From NCBI GenBank assembly GCA_023262645.1, contig JALRAA010000043.1, forward strand, positions 1 to 8,685: a stretch of 8,685 nucleotides of DNA, given 5' to 3'. The stretch is from Burkholderiaceae bacterium (GTDB lineage: Bacteria > Pseudomonadota > Gammaproteobacteria > Burkholderiales > Burkholderiaceae_C). A model generated the notes under the pieces. It had not been told where the DNA came from, ran no database searches, and saw nothing but the letters and a program-made list of their open reading frames with translations. Position numbers and translations under genes: made by a program. Below, in pieces: positions 1 through 5,460 of the stretch (position 1 is the stretch's first letter; the number at the start of each line of letters is the position of its first letter).

Positions 1-642
1 ATCCGAATGCAAACCACCAGCCGTCTCGTTGGCCATGTTGTCTTTGAAATGCTCTTTGTCTATGCCCACATCACGATGGGCGATAGCGTCTTGTGCAACG
101 GGTTGCAGGTTGTCTTGAAGGGCGTCGTCATCAATCGCTTGCAAGTTGTCTTTTAAAGAACCGCCTGGCACTGCTTGCAAGTTATCTTTGAGGGTATCGT
201 TGTCTAACGCTTGTAGATTGTCTTTGAGAGTGCCGTTATCAACCGCTTGCAGGTTTTTTTTGAGAGGGTCGGTGGGAGGTAAATCCACTTGCCTGTCGCT
301 CAATGCATCAGCGCCCAGACCTTGAATATTTTTTTCAGCGTGGTTGTCTTCATGCACCATGTGCGGGGCATGCAGAGCAGTCTCTTCGTTCACATGCAAG
401 TCTTCAAAAGACAGGGCATCTGCATGTTGGGCAGACCTTTGCGCCAACTCAGACGCAGGTTCGTGGTGCATCTCAGGCAGCAGTGTCGCGTCGCTGTTTT
501 TGAAATCGTGTTTTTTCGCGGAAATGCTCAACTCATCGCTGCCCACGACATCGCTTCGCCGTGCTTTGGCGCTGTTGGAGCCTTCGGGAATCTCTACCGA
601 AAAAGGCTTGGTACTTCTGATGAGAGGGGGTGGCGTCGCCAT
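1..642 (-). CDS. Unrecognised acidic protein with 12-residue tandem repeats (partial, C-terminus off the left edge)
   Basis: An open frame of 214 codons runs from an ATG at 642 to the left edge with no stop. I do not recognise the family. Residues 1-55 (start MATPPPLIRSTKP) show no signal peptide or membrane segment. Residues 56-101 are histidine-rich, with His at 59, 60, 73, 83, 91, 94, 97 and 101. From about residue 102 onward the protein is built of 12-residue units of the form LKDNLQAxDxDT. The composition is rich in Asp, Asn, Glu and Gln with little hydrophobic core, which suggests a disordered or repetitive solenoid-like cytoplasmic protein (inference). It lies 71 bp downstream of ppaA on the same strand with no visible terminator between, so co-transcription is likely. 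No strong Shine-Dalgarno precedes the ATG, so the exact start is uncertain. The in-frame repeat periodicity argues strongly that this frame is the coding one. Confidence 0.75.
   Translation of the reverse strand, partial: MATPPPLIRSTKPFSVEIPEGSNSAKARRSDVVGSDELSISAKKHDFKNSDATLLPEMHHEPASELAQRSAQHADALSFEDLHVNEETALHAPHMVHEDNHAEKNIQGLGADALSDRQVDLPPTDPLKKNLQAVDNGTLKDNLQALDNDTLKDNLQAVPGGSLKDNLQAIDDDALQDNLQPVAQDAIAHRDVGIDKEHFKDNMANETAGGLHSD
13..339 (-). repeat. Tandem 36-bp repeat encoding a 12-residue unit
   Basis: On the minus strand the frame reads in 12-residue units. The five clearest span 264 down to 85: LKKNLQAVDNGT, LKDNLQALDNDT, LKDNLQAVPGGS, LKDNLQAIDDDA and LQDNLQPVAQDA. More degenerate units flank them: AEKNIQGLGADA and a 13-residue LSDRQVDLPPTDP before, then IAHRDVGIDKEH and FKDNMANETAGG after. 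The units differ from one another at the DNA level, mostly at third codon positions, while the pattern L-K-D-N-L-Q is kept. That suggests selection on the protein rather than recent slippage. The array may continue beyond the left edge. Confidence 0.88.
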
Positions 643-713
643 ATAAATCAGTTTAACGCGACCAAGGCGTAAAGCGAATAACCTTCGAGGCGAAATTTAA
701 TAAGAAGGTGCTC

Positions 714-1628
714 TTAATGGGACTTCAACAAACCGTTTGCCAACGTGATGGCTTGTGGCGCATGAGATGACACACCGTCAGCGCCAGATTTTTGCAACAG
801 TTCCGGGTCGCTAGATACCGCAGGGCCACCCAAAATGACCAATGTTTGGGGGTTGATGGCTTGGGCTTTGAGTCGCGTGATCAGGTCTTTCAGCCCGGGC
901 AATTGTTCCACCAGACCCACTGACAAACCGATCATGTCGAACCATTCGCGCCTCAATGCTTTGAACAATTCTTCTTCGGTTGATGCGATTTCCATCACCA
1001 CTTGCCAACCGTCGCTTCGAAACATTTCGGAGACGATGCTCAGACCCAATATATGCATGGAACCGGGTGCACAGGCGAAAAAAATGCGTTTGACGTCACC
1101 GGCGGTTTGCGGTGACTCGCGATTGACATATCCCAAGCTGCGCGTTAACTGGTGCATGCGCATCAAGCCGTGGGTCACAGCGGTGAAATCTTTTTTATCC
1201 AGCTCCCATTGGTAGCCTAACCAACGCGCGGCAGGGGTGATCAAGTCGATGAAAACGCTTTCGATAGACACCCCGTCTTCGATCAGCGCTTGCACATAGG
1301 CCAGTGGTTGGTCGAGTTCGTTGCCCAAGCATGATTCAGAAAAATGTTCGATTTCTTCTACTGTGAATTTGCGCGACTGCTTGGGCGACAACTGCTGCTC
1401 TGCAACACTGGTGTGCGCTTGCATCAGTTGAGGAATGATTTGCGCTTCAATCACGGACAACAATGATTTTTGGCAGTTGTCCACCGACGAAGTATCCAGC
1501 CCATCAGTGGGTGTTGAGCGTGTGTTTTGTTGCGCGCCAGGCGAGAAAGCCGACAGCACAATATGCGAGAGACCTTGTATGCCTGCCCATTGTTTGGCGA
1601 ATAACAAACTGGAAATGCTGATACCCAT
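714..1628 (-). CDS. ppaA: PpaA/AerR-type cobalamin/heme-binding photosynthesis regulator
   Basis: This 304-residue protein has the architecture of the PpaA/AerR family: a variable N-terminus, a helical segment (about 90-170) and a C-terminal B12-binding Rossmann-like domain (about 181-304). The helical part carries the family pattern LGYQWELDKKDFTAVTHGL (137-155) followed by R157. The B12 fold shows PGSMHILGLSIV (188-199), in which His192 and Gly195 occupy the H-x-x-G of the classical D-x-H-x-x-G motif while the Asp position is Ser190, and a GGP loop at 267-269. Family members act with the repressor PpsR/CrtJ to tune photosynthesis genes in response to light and redox state, binding cobalamin or heme. 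The start is supported by GGAG seven bases upstream of the ATG. It is transcribed away from the dehydrogenase operon and towards the repeat-protein gene. The PpaA/AerR assignment is from motif recall. A generic B12-binding regulator is the alternative. Confidence 0.85.
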   Translation of the reverse strand: MGISISSLLFAKQWAGIQGLSHIVLSAFSPGAQQNTRSTPTDGLDTSSVDNCQKSLLSVIEAQIIPQLMQAHTSVAEQQLSPKQSRKFTVEEIEHFSESCLGNELDQPLAYVQALIEDGVSIESVFIDLITPAARWLGYQWELDKKDFTAVTHGLMRMHQLTRSLGYVNRESPQTAGDVKRIFFACAPGSMHILGLSIVSEMFRSDGWQVVMEIASTEEELFKALRREWFDMIGLSVGLVEQLPGLKDLITRLKAQAINPQTLVILGGPAVSSDPELLQKSGADGVSSHAPQAITLANGLLKSH

Positions 1629-1859
1629 GGTGTTCTCCGGCTAGGAACTGACAGCTTCCAATTGACTGATAAATACCCGAAGACATTGTGTCAATATTCC
1701 TGCGACTTAGCCACTCGATCAAGGGTAAATACTCACCAAATAATGCGCCTTACGCAGCATGGTCAGGGTTTTCCTTGTGTTTAGCGTGATACCACCCCAA
1801 ACCTGTCGAGCGATGAAATACTGAATCTGGTCATTCATAAGTCAACAGGAGACAACTAC
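1629..1859. other. Divergent intergenic region between ppaA and the dehydrogenase operon
   Basis: These 231 bp separate two divergent transcription units and must hold both promoters. The ppaA promoter candidate sits at 1666-1694. For the plus-strand operon I see a clear ribosome binding site (AGGAG, 1847-1851, eight bases before the ATG at 1860) but no convincing -35/-10 pair. No perfect PpsR/CrtJ palindrome (TGT-N12-ACA) is present. The nearest, at 1776-1793, ends in ACC. Confidence 0.6.
1666..1694 (-). promoter_or_regulatory. Putative sigma70 promoter of ppaA
   Basis: Read on the minus strand there is a perfect -35 TTGACA (1694-1689), a 17-base spacer and a -10 TATCAG (1671-1666, 4 of 6 consensus bases). 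Transcription would start near 1659, giving a leader of about 30 bases that contains the GGAG ribosome binding site of ppaA. A small inverted repeat, GACA-TTG-TGTC (1682-1692 on the plus strand), overlaps the -35 box and might be an operator half, but it is short. Confidence 0.5.
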
Positions 1860-2486
1860 ATGCGAACTATTCCCATAGCAAATCTTGCTTCTGAGTTCAG
1901 TGATTGCGAAGAAAACGGTGTTGTGCCCAAGCAGAACCTACCTTTGGCGCGTCGCGAGTTCCTCAAAGGCTCAGGCATTTTGATGGGCACCTTGGCTGCT
2001 GGTTCGGTATTGGCCGGACTGGCTCCCTCCACAGTATGGGCGGTTGAATTAAAAACCTTGAGCCAAGCTGAGGGTGAAACATTGATGGCCATGGGTCGTG
2101 TCCTGTATCCACACAAGAAATTGCCAGATGCGGTTTATGCCATCCTTGCCAAAGATTTGGACGGTGCCGCCTCTGGCAGCGCCGACACCGCCAAGATGTT
2201 GCGCGAAGGCATAGCCAACCTCAACAGTTTGGCTGGCGGCAATTTCGCCAAAGCCAAAGCCGACAAGCGATTGGCCATTGTCAAAGGCTTGGAAGGATCG
2301 ACATTTTTTGGCACCGTGCGCGGCCAATGCGTGACTTCTCTCTACAACAACGACATGGCGTTTGCCGCATTTGGTTATCCCGGTTCTGCTTGGGAAAAGG
2401 GCGGATACATCACCCGCGGATTCCAAGATTTGAAATGGTTGCCGGCCCCGTCCAAAGAAGCCAGCCCACCCCCTTACATGGGCTAA
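1860..2486 (+). CDS. Tat-exported small subunit of a gluconate/glucose-dehydrogenase-type enzyme (gluconate 2-dehydrogenase subunit 3 family)
   Basis: This 208-residue protein carries a twin-arginine signal, ARREFLKGSG (30-39), then a hydrophobic stretch (about 40-57) and a likely cleavage site after TVWA (58-61). The n-region is unusually long, about 30 residues before the Arg pair. The mature part is small, helical and soluble, as expected for the gluconate 2-dehydrogenase subunit 3 family. These are gamma subunits that accompany a GMC flavoprotein and act as its export partner. The next gene is exactly such a flavoprotein, 36 bp downstream, and it lacks its own signal peptide. So this subunit probably carries the folded, FAD-loaded catalytic subunit through the Tat pore (inference from the Burkholderia glucose dehydrogenase and gluconate dehydrogenase systems). 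The start is fixed by AGGAG eight bases upstream. The subunit itself has no visible cofactor motif. Confidence 0.83.
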   Translation: MRTIPIANLASEFSDCEENGVVPKQNLPLARREFLKGSGILMGTLAAGSVLAGLAPSTVWAVELKTLSQAEGETLMAMGRVLYPHKKLPDAVYAILAKDLDGAASGSADTAKMLREGIANLNSLAGGNFAKAKADKRLAIVKGLEGSTFFGTVRGQCVTSLYNNDMAFAAFGYPGSAWEKGGYITRGFQDLKWLPAPSKEASPPPYMG

Positions 2487-2522
2487 TTCCCGCTAACTAC
2501 AAAATTTCAGGAGAAACACAAC

Positions 2523-4091
2523 ATGGCTTCTATTTCATACAACGACGACTCCGTGGTCGTCATCATTGGTTCTGGCGCAGGCGGTGGCACATTGGCCAAC
2601 GAGTTGTGCCAAAAGGGCATCAAGGTCGTGGTGCTTGAGGCGGGTGCGCGTCAATCACCGCAATCGTTTGTCAACGACGAATGGAAATCATTCGGTCAAC
2701 TGGCTTGGTTAGACCCTCGCACCACATCCGGCACATGGCGTGTCGCCAAAGACTTTTCTGGCTTGCCTGCATGGATTTGTAAAACCGTGGGCGGCTCCAC
2801 CACCCACTGGGCGGGTGCCTCTTTGCGTTTCCAAGAGCACGAGTTCCGTGTGAAGACTGTGTATGGCGACATCAAGGGCGCCAACCTGCTGGACTGGCCC
2901 GTGACCTTGTCCGAGCTCGAGCCTTATTACGCCAAAGCCGAAAACAAAATGGGCGTGACCCGCACCAACGGTATTCCCGGACTGCCCGGCAACAATAACT
3001 TCAAAGTGATGTATGCCGGCGCCAAAAAAATGGGCTACAAAGAAGTGCACACGGGCAACATGGCGATCAACAGCCAACCGCGCGATGGCCGTGGTCGTTG
3101 TATGCAACTCGGTTTTTGCTTTCAAGGCTGTAAGAGCGGCGCCAAATGGTCCACGCTCTACACCGAGATTCCCAAGGCAGAAGCCACGGGCAACTTGGAC
3201 TTGCGTCCCGAGGCGCATGTGACTCGCATTGAGCACAATTCCAAAGGTTTGGTCAGCGGCGTGGTGTACTTTGACAAGGACGGCAAAGAACAGCGCCAGG
3301 CCGCTCGCGTGGTGTGCGTGGCTGGCAATTCGATCGAAACACCTCGGTTGTTGTTGCTCTCAGCCTCCAACATGTTCAGAGACGGCTTGGCCAATTCTTC
3401 CGGTCAAGTGGGCCGCAACTACATGCGTCACATGACGGGTTCGGTGTATGCCGCATTCAAAGACCCTGTTCATATGTACCGTGGCACCACCATGGCGGGC
3501 ATCATTCGCGATGAAGCTGCACACAACCCCAAGCGTGGTTTTGCGGGCGGATACGAAATGGAAACCTTGTCATTGGGCTTGGCCTTCATGCCGGCCTTCC
3601 TTGACCCCGGTTCATGGGGTGCGGACTATGCATGGTGGATGGATCACTACACCAACCTCGCTGGTATGTGGTTGGTCGGTGAAGACATGCCGCGCGAAAC
3701 CAATCGCATCACGCTCAACACCAGTGTCAAAGACAAGTGGGGCAGCCCTGTGGCGAACGTGCACTTCGATGACCATGAAAATGACATCGTGATGCGCAAC
3801 CATGCGTTCACACAAGGCGAGCGTATTTACCAAGCCGCTGGTGCCATCAAAACCTACCGCACACCGCCTTATCCCTCTACGCACAACTTGGGTACTTGCC
3901 GCATGAGTGCCAAAGCCAGCGAAGGGGTGGCCAACAAATGGGGTCAAACACATGACATACCCAATTTGTTCATCAGTGACGGTAGCCAGTTCACCACCGG
4001 TGGCGCTGAAAACCCCACCTTGACGATCGTGACCTTGGCCATTCGCCAAGCGGACTACATCGCCAAACAAATGACCGAACGGGCCATTTGA
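2523..4091 (+). CDS. GMC-family FAD oxidoreductase, catalytic subunit of a periplasmic dehydrogenase
   Basis: At 522 residues this is the usual length for the bacterial FAD dehydrogenase alpha subunits. An N-terminal Rossmann fold shows IIGSGAGGG (14-22) and Glu39 at the end of the second strand for FAD ribose. The GMC segment VGGSTTHWAG follows at 89-98. A cysteine motif C193-x5-C199-x3-C203 matches in spacing the [3Fe-4S] ligands of Burkholderia FAD glucose dehydrogenase as I recall them. The C-terminal GMC domain has STHNLGTCRM with His454 and GGAENPTLT with Asn497, a His/Asn catalytic pair with the 43-residue spacing of that enzyme. There is no signal peptide, consistent with export together with the Tat subunit encoded just upstream. 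The ribosome binding site is AGGAG nine bases before the ATG. The substrate (glucose, gluconate, another sugar or an alcohol) cannot be fixed from the sequence. No cytochrome c subunit gene follows. Confidence 0.88.
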   Translation: MASISYNDDSVVVIIGSGAGGGTLANELCQKGIKVVVLEAGARQSPQSFVNDEWKSFGQLAWLDPRTTSGTWRVAKDFSGLPAWICKTVGGSTTHWAGASLRFQEHEFRVKTVYGDIKGANLLDWPVTLSELEPYYAKAENKMGVTRTNGIPGLPGNNNFKVMYAGAKKMGYKEVHTGNMAINSQPRDGRGRCMQLGFCFQGCKSGAKWSTLYTEIPKAEATGNLDLRPEAHVTRIEHNSKGLVSGVVYFDKDGKEQRQAARVVCVAGNSIETPRLLLLSASNMFRDGLANSSGQVGRNYMRHMTGSVYAAFKDPVHMYRGTTMAGIIRDEAAHNPKRGFAGGYEMETLSLGLAFMPAFLDPGSWGADYAWWMDHYTNLAGMWLVGEDMPRETNRITLNTSVKDKWGSPVANVHFDDHENDIVMRNHAFTQGERIYQAAGAIKTYRTPPYPSTHNLGTCRMSAKASEGVANKWGQTHDIPNLFISDGSQFTTGGAENPTLTIVTLAIRQADYIAKQMTERAI

Positions 4092-4123
4092 TACACTGAT
4101 TTTTCCAGCCAAAGGAGAACAGC

Positions 4124-4525
4124 ATGTGTGAGTATTTTGTGAAAGCTGACCCCATCCAGTACGAACAACGTACCCGTTCGGTTCGCATTCGCGGCATGCT
4201 CACCAGCATCCGTCTGGAAAACATGGTGTGGGATGTGCTGGCCGAGATGGCCGAAGACGAGGGCTGCACCACCAACGCCCTTATCTGCACATTGCATGAT
4301 GAAATTCTCCAGCACCGGGGCGAAGTTCCTAACTTCGCCTCGTTTCTGAGAATCACCAGTTTGCGTTATTTGCGCCGCTGTTTGATCAACCTAGAAAGAC
4401 AGTACCAACCGGCCGATGGACACGACAGCGCAACTGTGTTTCAGCCCTCTGTGTTGGCACGTGCCAACGACAAAGTGGCATCGTCGCGTGCCCATTCCAA
4501 CGTATTGGCTGCTGTCAAAACCTGA
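4124..4525 (+). CDS. Ribbon-helix-helix domain protein (RHH_4-like), possible regulator
   Basis: The protein has 133 residues. Residues 17-60 read as a short strand (TRSVRIRGMLTSIRLEN) followed by two helices (VWDVLAEMAEDEG and TTNALICTLHDEIL). This is the layout of the RHH_4-type ribbon-helix-helix family common in proteobacteria, and the typical NFASFLR motif follows at about 70-76. RHH proteins bind palindromic DNA as dimers through the strand, but most members of this subfamily are uncharacterised. The tail after about residue 90 is polar and low in structure. It lies 32 bp after the GMC gene with its own AGGAG six bases before the ATG, and 9 bp before gloA, so it is probably in the same operon. 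Autoregulation is an inference. A strong inverted repeat lies inside its coding sequence. Confidence 0.72.
   Translation: MCEYFVKADPIQYEQRTRSVRIRGMLTSIRLENMVWDVLAEMAEDEGCTTNALICTLHDEILQHRGEVPNFASFLRITSLRYLRRCLINLERQYQPADGHDSATVFQPSVLARANDKVASSRAHSNVLAAVKT
4316..4342. repeat. Strong inverted repeat inside the RHH gene
   Basis: GGCGAAGTT (4319-4327), a CCT loop, and AACTTCGCC (4331-4339) form a perfect 9-bp stem. It extends to 12 bp (4316-4342) with one G-T pair. It covers the codons for RGEVPNFAS in the RHH protein. Only three T follow soon after, so it is not a standard intrinsic terminator. It could be an mRNA structure between the RHH and gloA parts of the transcript, or a palindromic operator. 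Part of it may be a by-product of a conserved amino-acid motif. Confidence 0.6.
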
Positions 4526-4534
4526 TTTTTCCCT

Positions 4535-5071
4535 ATGACTTTTGATACCGAATGGCAGACTGGTGTCTGCGAAAAGCCTGCGCCTGCGTCGCGCGGATTT
4601 GTACTCAACCATTCCATGCTGCGCGTCAAAGACCCGGCGGTGGCTTTGGACTTTTACACACGTGTGATGGGCATGCGCTTGTTGCGCAAGTTGGATTTCC
4701 CCGAAATGAAATTCAGCCTGTATTTTTTAGCCGTGGCCGAGTCCGCCAGCCAAGCCCCGCAAGACCAAGGTGAACGCACTGCTTGGACTTTTTCTCAGTC
4801 CGGCATATTGGAGTTGACCCACAACTGGGGTACCGAAAGCGACGCGGCATTCAAATACCACGATGGCAATGCCCAGCCCCAGGGCTTTGGCCATATTTGT
4901 TTTTCAGTGCCAGATTTGGACGCAGCCATTCAATGGTTTGACGACAACAAAGTGGTTTACGTCAAGCGCCCCGAGCAAGGCAAGATGAAAGACGTGGCCT
5001 TTATCAAAGACCCGGATGGCTATTGGATTGAAATCGTTGAACCTGGCCGGTTGAAGCAACTGGGCAGTTGA
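4535..5071 (+). CDS. gloA: Lactoylglutathione lyase (glyoxalase I), long Zn-type
   Basis: It converts the methylglyoxal-glutathione hemithioacetal to S-lactoylglutathione in the cytoplasm, the first step of methylglyoxal detoxification. The 178 residues align closely with human-type glyoxalase I: NHSMLRVKDP near residue 25, KFSLYFLA at 59-66, LELTHNWGTE at 92-101, GFGHICFSVPD at 117-127 and DPDGYWIEIVEP at 159-170. The metal ligands by homology are His26 (Gln in human), Glu93, His120 and Glu166. The insertion around residues 55-85 and the longer N-terminus are features of the Zn-dependent long form rather than the short Ni-type of E. coli (inference). There is no clear Shine-Dalgarno before the ATG. 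The gene starts 9 bp after the RHH stop, so translation is probably coupled. Its stop touches the stop of the opposing gene. Confidence 0.95.
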   Translation: MTFDTEWQTGVCEKPAPASRGFVLNHSMLRVKDPAVALDFYTRVMGMRLLRKLDFPEMKFSLYFLAVAESASQAPQDQGERTAWTFSQSGILELTHNWGTESDAAFKYHDGNAQPQGFGHICFSVPDLDAAIQWFDDNKVVYVKRPEQGKMKDVAFIKDPDGYWIEIVEPGRLKQLGS

Positions 5072-5341
5072 TCAGCGGGGTTTTTTCAGGCCAGACGCAG
5101 AGATGAAATCTTTGCGTTTGACCTCATCCGATTTCAAAGCTTGCTGAATCTGCCTGACCAGCAGTTTTTTGGTGTCCTCTTGCATATTGGCCGCACGCAG
5201 TCGAATGTAAATGGCTTTGGCTTTTTCTTTGTCGTAAGTCGCTTCTACCAACGCTTGTGCCCACAGGCCGTCGCGGATCACGCCTTCTTGCATCTCGCGA
5301 AGAACCATTGCGTGTATGAGTTCACTGTGTTGTGTGGCCAT
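5072..5341 (-). CDS. Small conserved-looking hypothetical protein
   Basis: This 89-residue, highly charged protein has no signal peptide or membrane segment. I do not recognise a named family. Residues 18-50 (from EGVIRDGLWAQALVEA to KAIYIRLRAANMQ) resemble a helical motif of the kind GLWxxAlxEA...kAkxxYixlRa, seen as a short module in various proteobacterial proteins, but no function follows from it. The C-terminus is basic (KRKDFISASGLKKPR). A weak purine-rich GAGAG lies just upstream of the ATG. It follows fbp by 119 bp on the same strand, so it may be the last gene of the pepN-fbp unit. It abuts gloA tail to tail with no spacer. Its length, tight fit between neighbours and protein-like composition support a real gene. 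Confidence 0.7.
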   Translation of the reverse strand: MATQHSELIHAMVLREMQEGVIRDGLWAQALVEATYDKEKAKAIYIRLRAANMQEDTKKLLVRQIQQALKSDEVKRKDFISASGLKKPR

Positions 5342-5460
5342 GACTGCTCTCTGTGGTTAGTGGACCGGTGAAACGAACACCTGACCTTCTCATTCGCGAA
5401 GATGCCGCTCTACAGGCAGAGCGACACCGGCATGTCATTGAAATTATAGGTGCCTATTTT
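5342..5460. other. Spacer between fbp and the small hypothetical gene, with weak hairpins
   Basis: Two inverted repeats lie here. ATAGG-TG-CCTAT (5446-5457) sits just past the fbp stop. CGCTCT (5406-5411) pairs with AGAGCG (5418-5423) around a 6-base loop, with a further ATGC/GCAT pairing outside it (5402-5405 and 5430-5433). Neither is followed by a T tract in the minus direction, so I do not call a terminator. They could mark a processed or attenuated mRNA segment. No clear promoter for the downstream gene is visible. Confidence 0.35.

Noticed and set aside
13..339. Regular 36-base periodicity that could suggest a CRISPR array or a DNA-level satellite
   Set aside because: There are no conserved repeats separated by unique spacers. 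The period is a multiple of three, stays in frame on the minus strand and gives a conserved 12-residue protein unit.
289..672. Plus-strand open frame of 127 codons opposite the repeat-protein gene
   Set aside because: It has no ribosome binding site and unusual composition, and it is opposite a frame with clear in-frame repeats, so it is a shadow.
1776..1793. Possible PpsR/CrtJ binding site TGT-N12-ACA
   Set aside because: The right half is ACC rather than ACA, and a partial match of this kind is expected by chance. I kept it only as a remark.
2709..3236. Minus-strand open frame of 175 codons inside the GMC gene
   Set aside because: The GMC frame has unmistakable family motifs throughout. 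The antisense frame shows no recognisable domain or start signal.
3612..4112. Minus-strand open frame of 166 codons over the 3' part of the GMC gene
   Set aside because: It is antisense to the conserved GMC C-terminal domain and has no domain of its own.
5057..5070. CAACTG-GG-CAGTTG hairpin at the end of gloA as a terminator
   Set aside because: The 2-base loop is too tight, and the nearest T run begins more than ten bases later, so it is not a standard intrinsic terminator.
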